From Puniceicoccales bacterium (GTDB lineage: Bacteria > Verrucomicrobiota > Verrucomicrobiia > Opitutales > LL51): a stretch of 7,386 bases of DNA. The position numbers and the translations under genes were made by a program. The notes beneath the pieces were generated by a model. The model had not been told where the DNA came from, searched no databases, and saw nothing but the letters and a program-made list of their open reading frames with translations. Location: positions 1 through 7,386 of the forward strand of contig JAIRLD010000103.1 of the NCBI GenBank assembly GCA_031259665.1. The letters run 5' to 3'. Position 1 is the stretch's first letter. Every line of letters begins with the position of its first letter. Shown here piece after piece: positions 1 through 5,932 of the stretch.

Positions 1-1
1 C

Positions 2-346
2 ATCCATCCAAATTTAGAATTATTTGAGACCCTCATTGAATTAGGTGCCGATGTCAACATTCCCAATCATGAGGGAAAGACACCCTTAGATCTGCTTCTT
101 CAACGAAAAGAAGAACTTCTCGTTGGCGATGAAGCGCTTACAAACGAATATGACCAAGCCATTGCACTTCTCCGAGAACACGGCGCTGTAGAAGGCCACC
201 TCAAATATGAAACGGAAAGTCAGCCCGAGGAAAACAGTGAGGATGAAGATGAAACCGAAAACCAAATCAAAGACGAATCTAAGAACGAAAAAACAGCTAA
301 AGAAAGCAAAACCGAAGATGAGGCCAAAGATGAAACCGAAAACTGA
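2..346 (+). CDS. Ankyrin-repeat protein, C-terminal part (5' end outside window)
   Basis: The frame is open from base 2 to the TGA at 344-346, giving 114 residues without a start, so this is the 3' end of a longer gene. It begins inside an ankyrin repeat (LIELGADVNIPNHEGKTPLD, about residues 11-30). A last repeat follows, whose two helices are separated by an inserted stretch of about 15 residues and which closes with ALLREHGAVEG. The final 45 or so residues are an acidic, Glu/Lys/Asp-rich low-complexity tail ending in ETEN. The order of repeat, insertion and acidic tail matches the next gene (463-1482), and the bases around 53-91 match 1201-1239 at 30 of 39 positions, so the two are paralogues. 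Ankyrin repeats mediate protein-protein binding; the partner cannot be inferred. No terminator is visible after it. Confidence 0.85.
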   Translation: MHPNLELFETLIELGADVNIPNHEGKTPLDLLLQRKEELLVGDEALTNEYDQAIALLREHGAVEGHLKYETESQPEENSEDEDETENQIKDESKNEKTAKESKTEDEAKDETEN

Positions 347-422
347 AAATTCTCAACAACTAACCAAAACGAAACAAAAATCAAAAATATCTTCATAAAT
401 TATCTTTTGGCTTATAACTGAT

Positions 423-462
423 TTGACATTTTTTCGAAAATAGAAAGTATCCCAGCTTAGAT
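423..462 (+). promoter_or_regulatory. Conserved upstream block with TTGACA, ahead of ankyrin gene 2
   Basis: A perfect -35 hexamer TTGACA lies at 423-428. It is followed by TTCG (434-437) and a GTAT (447-450) just before the start codon. The same order (TTGACA, TTCG, GTAT, ATATGGAT) precedes the ankyrin gene at 2563, so the block was probably duplicated with the coding sequence. The -10 is poor: AAGTAT (445-450) at 16-nt spacing is the best fit. A separate TATAAC at 413-418 is a better -10 by sequence but has only a weak -35. Ribosome binding is also weak (GAAAG at 443-447, 15 nt from the ATG). I infer a promoter from the conservation, not from a full consensus. Confidence 0.4.
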
Positions 463-1482
463 ATGGATAGAAAATTATTAAAAAATGTAATATTGGGATG
501 TTTCTGCTTTGGAAATAATTTATTGGGTACGGAAACATCCAAAGAAGACGCTGAAGCCATTCCCCAAGAGGAACAAGATAAAAAAACGTTTAGATATATG
601 CTATGTCAGGCAATAGCCCATAGAAATATACCGCATATCAGGCTGCTTTTAACAGAAGGTAAAAGCTCCAATCAAAGAAAAATTTTCACCGATCAAGAAC
701 CAGGTAAAACAATATGCAAAAAAGAACCATCATTGAATTATGCGGTGTCCTTGGGAGATCCAGAAATAATAAAAATACTCCTTGATAACGGAGTCAACGC
801 CAATCAAGGAAATACCGACGGATGGAGACCGTTGCACAAAGCCGTGTATATTAACAATCCTAAACAATACGAAATAACAAAATTATTATTGGAAAATAAA
901 GCTGATCCCAATGTCAGAGATAATGACGGCTGTACCCCATTGATGTTTCTAGTGGATCACATTTCTGAATTGACTGAACGAAAATACAGATTTTGGCCGC
1001 AATTGGACCAATCCCCACACATAGAGATCATCCACGCAGAGATCGATCGCTGCTTTGAAATGCTAAAATTACTTATAGAGCACGATGCAACAAATATCAA
1101 TTCACAGGATAACCAAGGGAATACAGCACTGTTTAAAGCTGTATCCTGTCAATATCCATGTTTTGAATTGGTTAAGAACCTCCTTCAACGGAACGCCGAA
1201 GTCAATATTCCAAACAATGAAGGAGAGACACCGTTGGCTCGCGCTATTGCCAACCGAGAACGGGCCAAAGTTAACCATGATCAACTAGGTATAAACATAT
1301 GCAACCAGAGCATTCGATGGCTTAACCAATACGGTGCCCCAAAAGAAGTCAGCGAAAAAGACACAGCTGAATCTGAAAGCGAAGAAATAATCATAGGAAG
1401 TGAAGGCGAAAATGAATCCGAAGGCGAAAATGAAGCTGAAGGAAGCGAAAGTGAAAATGAGGCCGAAGACAGTGAAAACTAA
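463..1482 (+). CDS. Putative secreted ankyrin-repeat protein with acidic tail
   Basis: A 339-residue protein. Residues 1-22 form a short basic then hydrophobic leader (KLLKNVILGCFCFGNNLLG) resembling the leaders of the two later ankyrin genes; no clear signal-peptidase site is visible, so export is less certain here. Ankyrin repeats lie at about 45-83 (degenerate), 86-118, 119-154, 155-217, 218-252 and 253-292, marked by LLLENKADPNVRDNDG and EVNIPNNEGETPL. The fourth repeat is split by an insertion of about 30 residues between its helices, and the last by about 15; the same places are interrupted in the paralogues. Residues 300-339 are an acidic Glu/Ser/Asn/Gly tail built from six-residue units. 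The start at 463 is supported by alignment with the MDG start of the gene at 2563. It probably binds proteins, possibly a host target; no enzymatic domain is seen. A strong terminator follows at 1529. Confidence 0.85.
   Translation: MDRKLLKNVILGCFCFGNNLLGTETSKEDAEAIPQEEQDKKTFRYMLCQAIAHRNIPHIRLLLTEGKSSNQRKIFTDQEPGKTICKKEPSLNYAVSLGDPEIIKILLDNGVNANQGNTDGWRPLHKAVYINNPKQYEITKLLLENKADPNVRDNDGCTPLMFLVDHISELTERKYRFWPQLDQSPHIEIIHAEIDRCFEMLKLLIEHDATNINSQDNQGNTALFKAVSCQYPCFELVKNLLQRNAEVNIPNNEGETPLARAIANRERAKVNHDQLGINICNQSIRWLNQYGAPKEVSEKDTAESESEEIIIGSEGENESEGENEAEGSESENEAEDSEN
1402..1464 (+). repeat. In-frame 18-bp tandem repeat coding the acidic tail
   Basis: Two 18-bp units, 1402-1419 and 1420-1437, differ only in the last two to three bases and encode EGENES and EGENEA. 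A third, expanded unit (1438-1464) encodes EGSESENEA. The unit is a multiple of three, so gain or loss of copies would change tail length without breaking the frame. Confidence 0.7.
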
Positions 1483-1528
1483 ATCGCTGTAAAAATTAAA
1501 AAATACTAGTTGAAATTTAAAACAACGG

Positions 1529-1559
1529 AAGCGCATCCTTTGGGATGTGCTTTTTGTTT
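1529..1559 (+). terminator. Rho-independent terminator after ankyrin gene 2
   Basis: A 10-bp stem pairs AAGCGCATCC (1529-1538) with GGATGTGCTT (1543-1552), with one G-U pair and a TTTG loop, followed by TTTTTGTTT. It lies 46 nt past the stop at 1482. It separates transcription of gene 2 from gene 3. Confidence 0.85.
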
Positions 1560-1627
1560 GTAATTTTACAAAACAGCGGGATGTCGCGTTAAAATATCTT
1601 TAAAAATCATTTTCCATTCAAAACTCC

Positions 1628-1656
1628 TTGCGCCATCGAAAATAATCCTAGATTAT
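1628..1656 (+). promoter_or_regulatory. Weak promoter candidate for ankyrin gene 3, overlapped by an inverted repeat
   Basis: TTGCGC (1628-1633) is 17 nt from GATTAT (1651-1656), a 3/6 and 4/6 match to the sigma70 consensus. A promoter is expected here because a terminator lies upstream at 1529-1559. The inverted repeat ATAATC-CTA-GATTAT (1642-1656) covers the proposed -10 and could be an operator, but 6-bp arms in AT-rich DNA may be chance. Confidence 0.25.
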
Positions 1657-1677
1657 CAAAATTGATGGAGAATAATC

Positions 1678-2505
1678 ATGAAAATAAATAGTATTAATAA
1701 AAAATTAGTCAGCAATCTCATACTCGGAAGTTCCCTATACGGAATTTCTGCTGGTATTATAACACAAGTTCAGGCAACATCAACGCCTCCTAATCAGGAG
1801 CAAGATGTTCACAAACATAACCAAGAAGCTACGGAGCAGCTGAGAGCATTGCGTTCGCAGTTGGCTCCCGTGGAAGAATGGATAAAATTAATCGATCGCG
1901 AAAACGGTGCCGATCCCAATGGAGAAGTCGGGGTTCTCGTTCCATTGGAAGAGGCTATACTACATAGAGATTGGAAAGCAGTTGAAATTCTGATCCAAAG
2001 AGGAGCAGATTTAAATAGAAGTGTAGCTGAAAAGGAAGTTACAACAACAGATTGTAACAAGGATGAAAATGGAAAAACTATATTTAGAGACAGAACGGAA
2101 CACTATGGTCGTAAACTGTTGCATTTAGCGGTATATGATCCCGATGAAATGAAAAAAGTGTGGGAATCGCATGTTAGCAGTTTAGGCATAAATCAAGTTA
2201 AAGCAAAGCAACTCTATGCGTCGGTAAAAATAGTAGAACTATTGATTAAAAATATGGACGATAAAAGAAAAATAATAGCCAGGAAAAATAACGAAGTCAT
2301 GTTAACAGCGCCAAAAATGGCACGCTCAAATTGTAGAAAAATATCAGACAAAATCGAAAAAGGTGAATATGATGCAAAAGAATATACTCCTATCCTTAAA
2401 GAATATGAAGCAGTTGCCGATTTACTAAAAAGGCATGCCCCTCCAGAAGGATCTGGATCCATTCCTTCAGGATACAACGGAACATCTATTACTCTGTCTC
2501 GATAG
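1678..2505 (+). CDS. Putative secreted ankyrin-repeat protein (divergent paralogue)
   Basis: A 275-residue protein with a convincing Sec signal peptide: basic start (KINSINKK), hydrophobic stretch at about 10-28 and a VQA/T cleavage site after residue 33. The mature part is only loosely ankyrin-like: ENGADPN near 75-81; a clear repeat at about 88-115 (AVEILIQRGADLN); a repeat from about 143 (LLHLAVYDPDE) whose second helix (VKIVELLIKN) comes after an insertion of roughly 30 residues; and a final helix (EAVADLLKRHAPPEG) near 244-258. The Ser/Gly-rich end lacks the acidic tail of genes 1 and 2. The ATG at 1678 has a good Shine-Dalgarno, GGAG at 1667-1670, 7 nt away, unlike its neighbours. The gene lies 57 nt before the next ankyrin gene with no terminator between. 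Function is unknown; a periplasmic or secreted protein-binding role is inferred. Confidence 0.83.
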   Translation: MKINSINKKLVSNLILGSSLYGISAGIITQVQATSTPPNQEQDVHKHNQEATEQLRALRSQLAPVEEWIKLIDRENGADPNGEVGVLVPLEEAILHRDWKAVEILIQRGADLNRSVAEKEVTTTDCNKDENGKTIFRDRTEHYGRKLLHLAVYDPDEMKKVWESHVSSLGINQVKAKQLYASVKIVELLIKNMDDKRKIIARKNNEVMLTAPKMARSNCRKISDKIEKGEYDAKEYTPILKEYEAVADLLKRHAPPEGSGSIPSGYNGTSITLSR

Positions 2506-2526
2506 ACGAAAAATAAAATAAAAATG

Positions 2527-2562
2527 TTGACACATTCTTCGTGAAAGACAAGGTATTGGGAT
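2527..2562 (+). promoter_or_regulatory. Conserved upstream block with TTGACA and Shine-Dalgarno, ahead of ankyrin gene 4
   Basis: TTGACA (2527-2532), TTCG (2538-2541) and GTAT (2553-2556) occur in the same order as upstream of the gene at 463. AAGG at 2550-2553, 9 nt from the ATG at 2563, is a reasonable ribosome binding site. The -10 is not convincing (AGGTAT at 18-nt spacing). An upstream ATG at 2524 in the same frame meets a TGA within seven codons, so 2563 is the start. Confidence 0.4.
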
Positions 2563-3471
2563 ATGGATGGTATGGAATTATTGAAAAATGTCGTATGGAA
2601 AAGTTTTATCCTCGGAAATTGTTTTCTGGGGACGATAGTACAAGCTAAAAATAATAAGCCGCTCGTATTGGAATTGGCTAAGGCAGCGTCCATTGGCGAT
2701 AAAGCATATGTTAAAACTCTACTAAAAAACAAAGTAAATGTCAATGCACGCCTTCCCAAACGTCGAACAGCATTGCATGAGACAACATTTGCAGGTCCCA
2801 TAGCTGCTATGAGAATATTACTGGATAATGGAGCTGATCCAAATTTGCAAGACGATAAAGGAGGTTTTCCACTACACTTAGCGGTATTTGGTGGCTTCGT
2901 AAAAAAAACAGCATTACTGCTCGATTATGGCGCAGATCCCAATGTAAGGGATACTGAAAATTGGTCCCCATTGATGTGGGCAACCCGTGCGGTCATTTGC
3001 GAGGCTGGCGAAAGGGCAGAGGAAAAATCTACGCCCCAGAAAAAAAAGAAAAAACGAATCAAAGCTTCATGGGAAAGAAAACAAAATCCCAACGTTTATT
3101 ATGAAATAATACGACTACTTGTAAATCGCGGTGCAGATGTCAATGCCCAGAACAACGAAGGTCGAACGGCCTTGCATCTGGCCGTACTCACAAGCCTCCA
3201 TTGGGCCGCCGAAAATATCCCAAACCCTTTCCTCCACAGACGACCACAAGTGAAATTAGTTCAGACACTGATTGAATTGGGAGCTGATCCAACGATCAAA
3301 GATAAGTACGGAGAAACCCCCTTCGATATATTCGATGAGAACTTGCCATCTTGCACTCAAGAAGAAATCGATCGCATCAAGGCTAACGACATACTCCCGG
3401 AATATATGGTCGAATATGGGTATAGGAGCAAAATCATCAAACTATTGAGCGGAACTGTAAGAGAATCATAA
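2563..3471 (+). CDS. Putative secreted ankyrin-repeat protein
   Basis: A 302-residue protein. Residues 1-28 are a likely signal peptide ending in VQA before KNNK, close in sequence to the leader of the gene at 463 (both read LLKNV near the start and LGT at the end). Ankyrin repeats lie at about 36-66, 67-99, 100-132, 133-198, 199-249 and 250-297; canonical stretches include ILLDNGADPNLQDDKGGFPL, LLLDYGADPNVRD and LLVNRGADVNAQNNEGRTAL. The fourth repeat carries an insertion of about 35 residues with a lysine run (QKKKKKRIK, 159-167), the fifth one of about 18 residues, and the last a longer one. There is no acidic tail. DNA at 2932-2976 matches 901-945 of gene 2 at 35 of 45 positions, supporting duplication. 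It is the last gene of the array and no clear intrinsic terminator follows. Protein binding outside the cytoplasm is inferred from the leader and repeats. Confidence 0.87.
   Translation: MDGMELLKNVVWKSFILGNCFLGTIVQAKNNKPLVLELAKAASIGDKAYVKTLLKNKVNVNARLPKRRTALHETTFAGPIAAMRILLDNGADPNLQDDKGGFPLHLAVFGGFVKKTALLLDYGADPNVRDTENWSPLMWATRAVICEAGERAEEKSTPQKKKKKRIKASWERKQNPNVYYEIIRLLVNRGADVNAQNNEGRTALHLAVLTSLHWAAENIPNPFLHRRPQVKLVQTLIELGADPTIKDKYGETPFDIFDENLPSCTQEEIDRIKANDILPEYMVEYGYRSKIIKLLSGTVRES
3040..3054 (+). repeat. Poly-A tract (A8-G-A6) inside ankyrin gene 4
   Basis: Eight A, one G and six A encode the lysine run in the inserted loop of the fourth repeat. Such a run can slip during replication or transcription; a one-base change would end the protein within the ankyrin domain. 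The tract is intact in frame here. Confidence 0.6.
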
Positions 3472-3572
3472 TGCCTATCTGATCGATACAGAAAAGGGAG
3501 AGGGAGGTTTAATGAGCGGTTCAAGATCATAGCTGGGATAGTTAATCTGAAGAGCAGATTTGGATTCGTATG

Positions 3573-3595
3573 AATCGGGAGTAGATAATCGGGAG
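3573..3595. repeat. Short direct repeat AATCGGGAG x2 in the transketolase upstream region
   Basis: AATCGGGAG occurs at 3573-3581 and again at 3587-3595, a 14-bp period. It lies 26 nt upstream of the proposed -35 of the transketolase promoter. Two small hairpins precede it (AATCTG/CAGATT at 3544-3560, GATTC/GAATC at 3563-3576). A protein-binding site is possible but unproven. Confidence 0.35.
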
Positions 3596-3621
3596 ATTGG
3601 GGTAATTTATCCTATATTTTT

Positions 3622-3650
3622 TTGATATTCACTTTTGCAACAGGTCTAAT
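3622..3650 (+). promoter_or_regulatory. Sigma70-type promoter for the transketolase gene
   Basis: TTGATA (3622-3627) and TCTAAT (3645-3650) each match the consensus at 5 of 6 positions with an ideal 17-nt spacer. The start of transcription would be near 3657, leaving a leader of about 95 nt before the ATG at 3751. This is the best promoter in the window. Confidence 0.65.
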
Positions 3651-3750
3651 AAATTCTCAATTGGATTCTTTTTAGGGGAATTTTTGCCAAGCTTTTTGAG
3701 CTATACTGAGAGGGAAGAGTTGACGAAAGCGGAAAAGATATTTCATAGTG

Positions 3751-5805
3751 ATGTCCATGGCGATTTCAAAAAAACAGATAGCTGACTTGCAGATAGCGGC
3801 AAATGTTGCCCGTGGACTTGCATTGGATGCCATCACAGTAGCCCAGTCCGGACACCTCGGACTACCTCTCGGTTGTGCAGAAATCGGTGCGGCTTTGTTC
3901 GGCCATTTATTGCAATTAAATCCAGACCAACCCCGATGGATCAATCGCGATCGTTTTGTTCTATCGGCCGGACATGGTACGATGTTTCTCTACGCATGGC
4001 TGTATTTGAGCGGATTTGCAGTCGATGAGCTATCTCGATTTCGTACCAAGGACAGTAATTTGCCCGGCCATCCGGAATTCGGTATTACCCCCGGCGTCGA
4101 ATGTACGACGGGACCGCTGGGCCAGGGTGTCGCCAACGCAGTCGGTTTTGCAATTTCAGAGAAGATGCTCCACGGACGAATCAACAATATTCAAAAAATT
4201 TTAGATTATCGGATTGTTTGTCTCTGTGGCGACGGTTGTCTACAGGAAGGAATTTCCCATGAAGCGTGTTCATTAGCGGGGCATTTGAGGCTCGACAATT
4301 TGATTTTGATTTACGATTCCAATGACACCACGATCGATGCGCCGTTGAAAAAAACGCAATCCGAAGACGTTCGTCAACGCTTCGAGGCCTACGGATTTTT
4401 TGTCCAAACCGTCGATGGACATAGTATCATTCAAATCATAGAGGCCTACGAAAGAGCTAAAATAGCGAATCGACCGAGTTTGATCATCGCCAAAACGATT
4501 ATTGGCTATGGTATTTCTGAGATCGAGGGTACAAATCGGGCACACGGTGAGATCGGTATAAAGTTTGTTGCCGAAGCGAAAAAAAAATTAGGCTTACCGG
4601 AACAGCAATTTTTCGTCAGCGAAAAGGTAAAAATCTTATTTGAAAGCCGTTACCAACGGTGGTCCAGGGAGTATAATCGCTGGAAATGTCGATTCGATAC
4701 GTGGAAAATGGAAAACGAAGACCTGTATGCGTTATTTTTTGGAAATCGAGAAATGGAATTTACTTCCGAAAATATTTTCGGTGATGATGTTAAAGCCGTC
4801 TCGACACGGGAAGCGGGCGGAAAAATACTCAATGCACTGGCCGAAAAAAATCCGAAAATGGTTACGGGGAGCGCCGATTTGTTCCATTCCAATAAAAACT
4901 ATTTGCGCGGCAAAGGGGATTTTAGTCGCGATGATTATGGCGGTCGCAACATTAGTTTTGGTATCCGTGAACACGCGATGGGTGCGATTCTGAATGGAAT
5001 GGCCTACGATGGCATTTTTCAACCCAGTGGAGCAACTTTTCTCGCTTTTTCGGATTATTTACGTCCCGCCATTCGCGTTGCGGCGATGGCAAAATTACCC
5101 GTGGTATATATATTTACCCACGATTCGATCGCGGTTGGCCCGGATGGTCCGACGCATCAACCGGTGGAAATACTAGCCGCTTTGCGCAGTATACCGAATT
5201 TGGATGTGATTCGTCCTGCGGATGCTGGAGAATGTGAGAGTGCATATGAGGCGGCATTTTCGCGGAAAAATGGACCGACGGCACTTATTTTGTCGCGGCA
5301 AGATCTCCCCCCATTGATGGAAATCGCCGATCGAAAAAAAGGAACGCTTCGGGGAGCTTACATTGCTCGTGAGGAAACGAAAAAATTACAATTAATCGTG
5401 TTAGCAACGGGTAGCGAATTGTCTCTCACACTGGAGGCTGCTCAAGATTTTTCGCCATTTGTGCGCGTCGTCTCCATGCCGAGTATGGAGATTTTCAAAC
5501 GCCAGGGCGATGGATATGGTGAGGAGATTTTGCCCCTATCGTGTCCGTTGCGATTGGCCGTTGAGGCCGGTGTAGCGATGCCCTGGTATCCGTTTGTAGG
5601 CTCCAAGGGACATGTTATTTCCGTCGATGATTTTGGCTTCAGCGCTCCCGGTAAACAGGTGCAGGAGTATTTCGGATTGACGGTGGAGTTTGTCCGTGAA
5701 AAAATTCGATCGCTGTTGCCGGATGAAAATAGTGCCGAATACATCGGAATTTTTGAGATTTGCCCAGAGGGCTCCGCCCTCTGGACTCCCGCAAGGAGTC
5801 GGTGA
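3751..5805 (+). CDS. tkt: Transketolase
   Basis: Transketolase moves two-carbon ketol units between sugar phosphates in the pentose phosphate pathway, using thiamine diphosphate and Mg2+. From the ATG at 3751 (GGAAAAG at 3731-3737 upstream) the product is 684 residues; GTG 3748 and ATG 3757 are alternative starts. The N-terminal cofactor domain shows SGHLGLPLG (33-41, His35), SAGHG (72-76), GPLGQG (121-126) and the metal site GDG...N (Asp161, Asn191). AHGEIGI (264-270) is at the second histidine loop. The pyrimidine domain has GIREHAM (404-410) with catalytic Glu407 and FTHDSIAVGPDGPTHQPVE (455-473). The C-terminal domain begins near ATGSELS (552-558). The motifs are complete, so it should be active. 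Family homology ends around residue 655; about 30 extra residues follow, and the last 14 or so (CPEGSALWTPARSR) are read from the hairpin element at 5764, which also supplies the TGA. SGHLGLP and HGEIG differ from the common SGHPGAP and HGAPLG. Confidence 0.96.
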   Translation: MSMAISKKQIADLQIAANVARGLALDAITVAQSGHLGLPLGCAEIGAALFGHLLQLNPDQPRWINRDRFVLSAGHGTMFLYAWLYLSGFAVDELSRFRTKDSNLPGHPEFGITPGVECTTGPLGQGVANAVGFAISEKMLHGRINNIQKILDYRIVCLCGDGCLQEGISHEACSLAGHLRLDNLILIYDSNDTTIDAPLKKTQSEDVRQRFEAYGFFVQTVDGHSIIQIIEAYERAKIANRPSLIIAKTIIGYGISEIEGTNRAHGEIGIKFVAEAKKKLGLPEQQFFVSEKVKILFESRYQRWSREYNRWKCRFDTWKMENEDLYALFFGNREMEFTSENIFGDDVKAVSTREAGGKILNALAEKNPKMVTGSADLFHSNKNYLRGKGDFSRDDYGGRNISFGIREHAMGAILNGMAYDGIFQPSGATFLAFSDYLRPAIRVAAMAKLPVVYIFTHDSIAVGPDGPTHQPVEILAALRSIPNLDVIRPADAGECESAYEAAFSRKNGPTALILSRQDLPPLMEIADRKKGTLRGAYIAREETKKLQLIVLATGSELSLTLEAAQDFSPFVRVVSMPSMEIFKRQGDGYGEEILPLSCPLRLAVEAGVAMPWYPFVGSKGHVISVDDFGFSAPGKQVQEYFGLTVEFVREKIRSLLPDENSAEYIGIFEICPEGSALWTPARSR
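5764..5784. repeat. Left-arm hairpin 1 (9-bp stem, TCC loop)
   Basis: CCAGAGGGC (5764-5772) pairs perfectly with GCCCTCTGG (5776-5784) around a 3-nt loop. It lies inside the transketolase reading frame and encodes part of its odd C-terminus. Confidence 0.9.
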
Positions 5806-5812
5806 CTCCTTG
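5792..5812. repeat. Left-arm hairpin 2 (9-bp stem, GGT loop)
   Basis: CAAGGAGTC (5792-5800) pairs perfectly with GACTCCTTG (5804-5812). The transketolase stop codon TGA (5803-5805) spans the loop and the start of the right stem arm. It is the counterpart of the hairpin at 5933-5953. Confidence 0.9.
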
Positions 5813-5882
5813 ACCTCCTTCGGCAGCCCAGACCTACGCAGTATGCACCGGGCTCGGCCGCAAGGTCAAGTCTTTTTCTTTT
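5809..5882 (+). terminator. Possible transketolase terminator formed by the element
   Basis: CTTGACCT (5809-5816) pairs with AGGTCAAG (5863-5870), enclosing a smaller AGCCC/GGGCT stem (5825-5829 with 5850-5854), and is followed directly by TCTTTTTCTTTT (5871-5882). The loop is long for an intrinsic terminator and the left arm competes with hairpin 2, so this is only a candidate for ending the transketolase transcript. Confidence 0.4.
5840..5869 (-). promoter_or_regulatory. Leftward promoter-like sequence in the element core
   Basis: On the minus strand, TTGACC (5869-5864) and CATACT (5845-5840) are separated by 18 nt, with an A-rich stretch upstream (complement of 5871-5884). Transcription would start near 5833 and run through the left-arm hairpins antisense to the end of tkt. 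The -35 bases are also the right side of the candidate terminator stem. Confidence 0.3.
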
Positions 5883-5886
5883 AGTT

Positions 5887-5922
5887 GCGCAAACCCTGTG
5901 CAATTTTGCACAGTGTTTGCGC
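5887..5922. repeat. Near-perfect 36-nt hairpin in the element core
   Basis: GCGCAAAC (5887-5894) pairs with GTTTGCGC (5915-5922) and CTGTGCAA (5896-5903) with TTGCACAG (5906-5913). There is a single C/T mismatch and a TT loop, 16 bp in all. No T-run follows on either strand, so it is not a simple terminator. Confidence 0.9.
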
Positions 5923-5932
5923 GTATCCAGGT

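Noticed and set aside
207..398. Lys/Met-rich 63-codon plus-strand frame
   Set aside because: It is an out-of-frame reading of the acidic tail of the first ankyrin gene; its lysine richness is a by-product of GAA/AAA-rich DNA.
490..501. Lipobox-like ILGC near the start of ankyrin gene 2
   Set aside because: The cysteine is at residue 13, too close to the start for a lipoprotein signal, and Leu at -2 is atypical; the paralogues lack it.
2214..2801. Minus-strand open frame of 195 codons opposite ankyrin genes 3 and 4
   Set aside because: It lies opposite two coding sequences that have ankyrin motifs and signal peptides; its own product shows no family features.
3501..3532. Tiny reading frame MSGSRS after a Shine-Dalgarno-like AGGGAGG
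   Set aside because: Six codons, located upstream of the best tkt promoter, with no attenuator structure next to it.
3472..3621. Intrinsic terminator after ankyrin gene 4
   Set aside because: The two short hairpins at 3544-3576 are not followed by a T-run; the ATTTTTTT near 3616 has no stable stem directly before it.
3720..3748. TTGACG as a second -35 close to the transketolase start
   Set aside because: The matching -10 would be TCATAG, almost on the start codon; TTGATA-17-TCTAAT upstream is much better.
5442..5903. Minus-strand open frame of 153 codons across the end of tkt and the hairpin element
   Set aside because: It runs antisense to conserved transketolase sequence and through palindromic repeats, with no recognisable domain.
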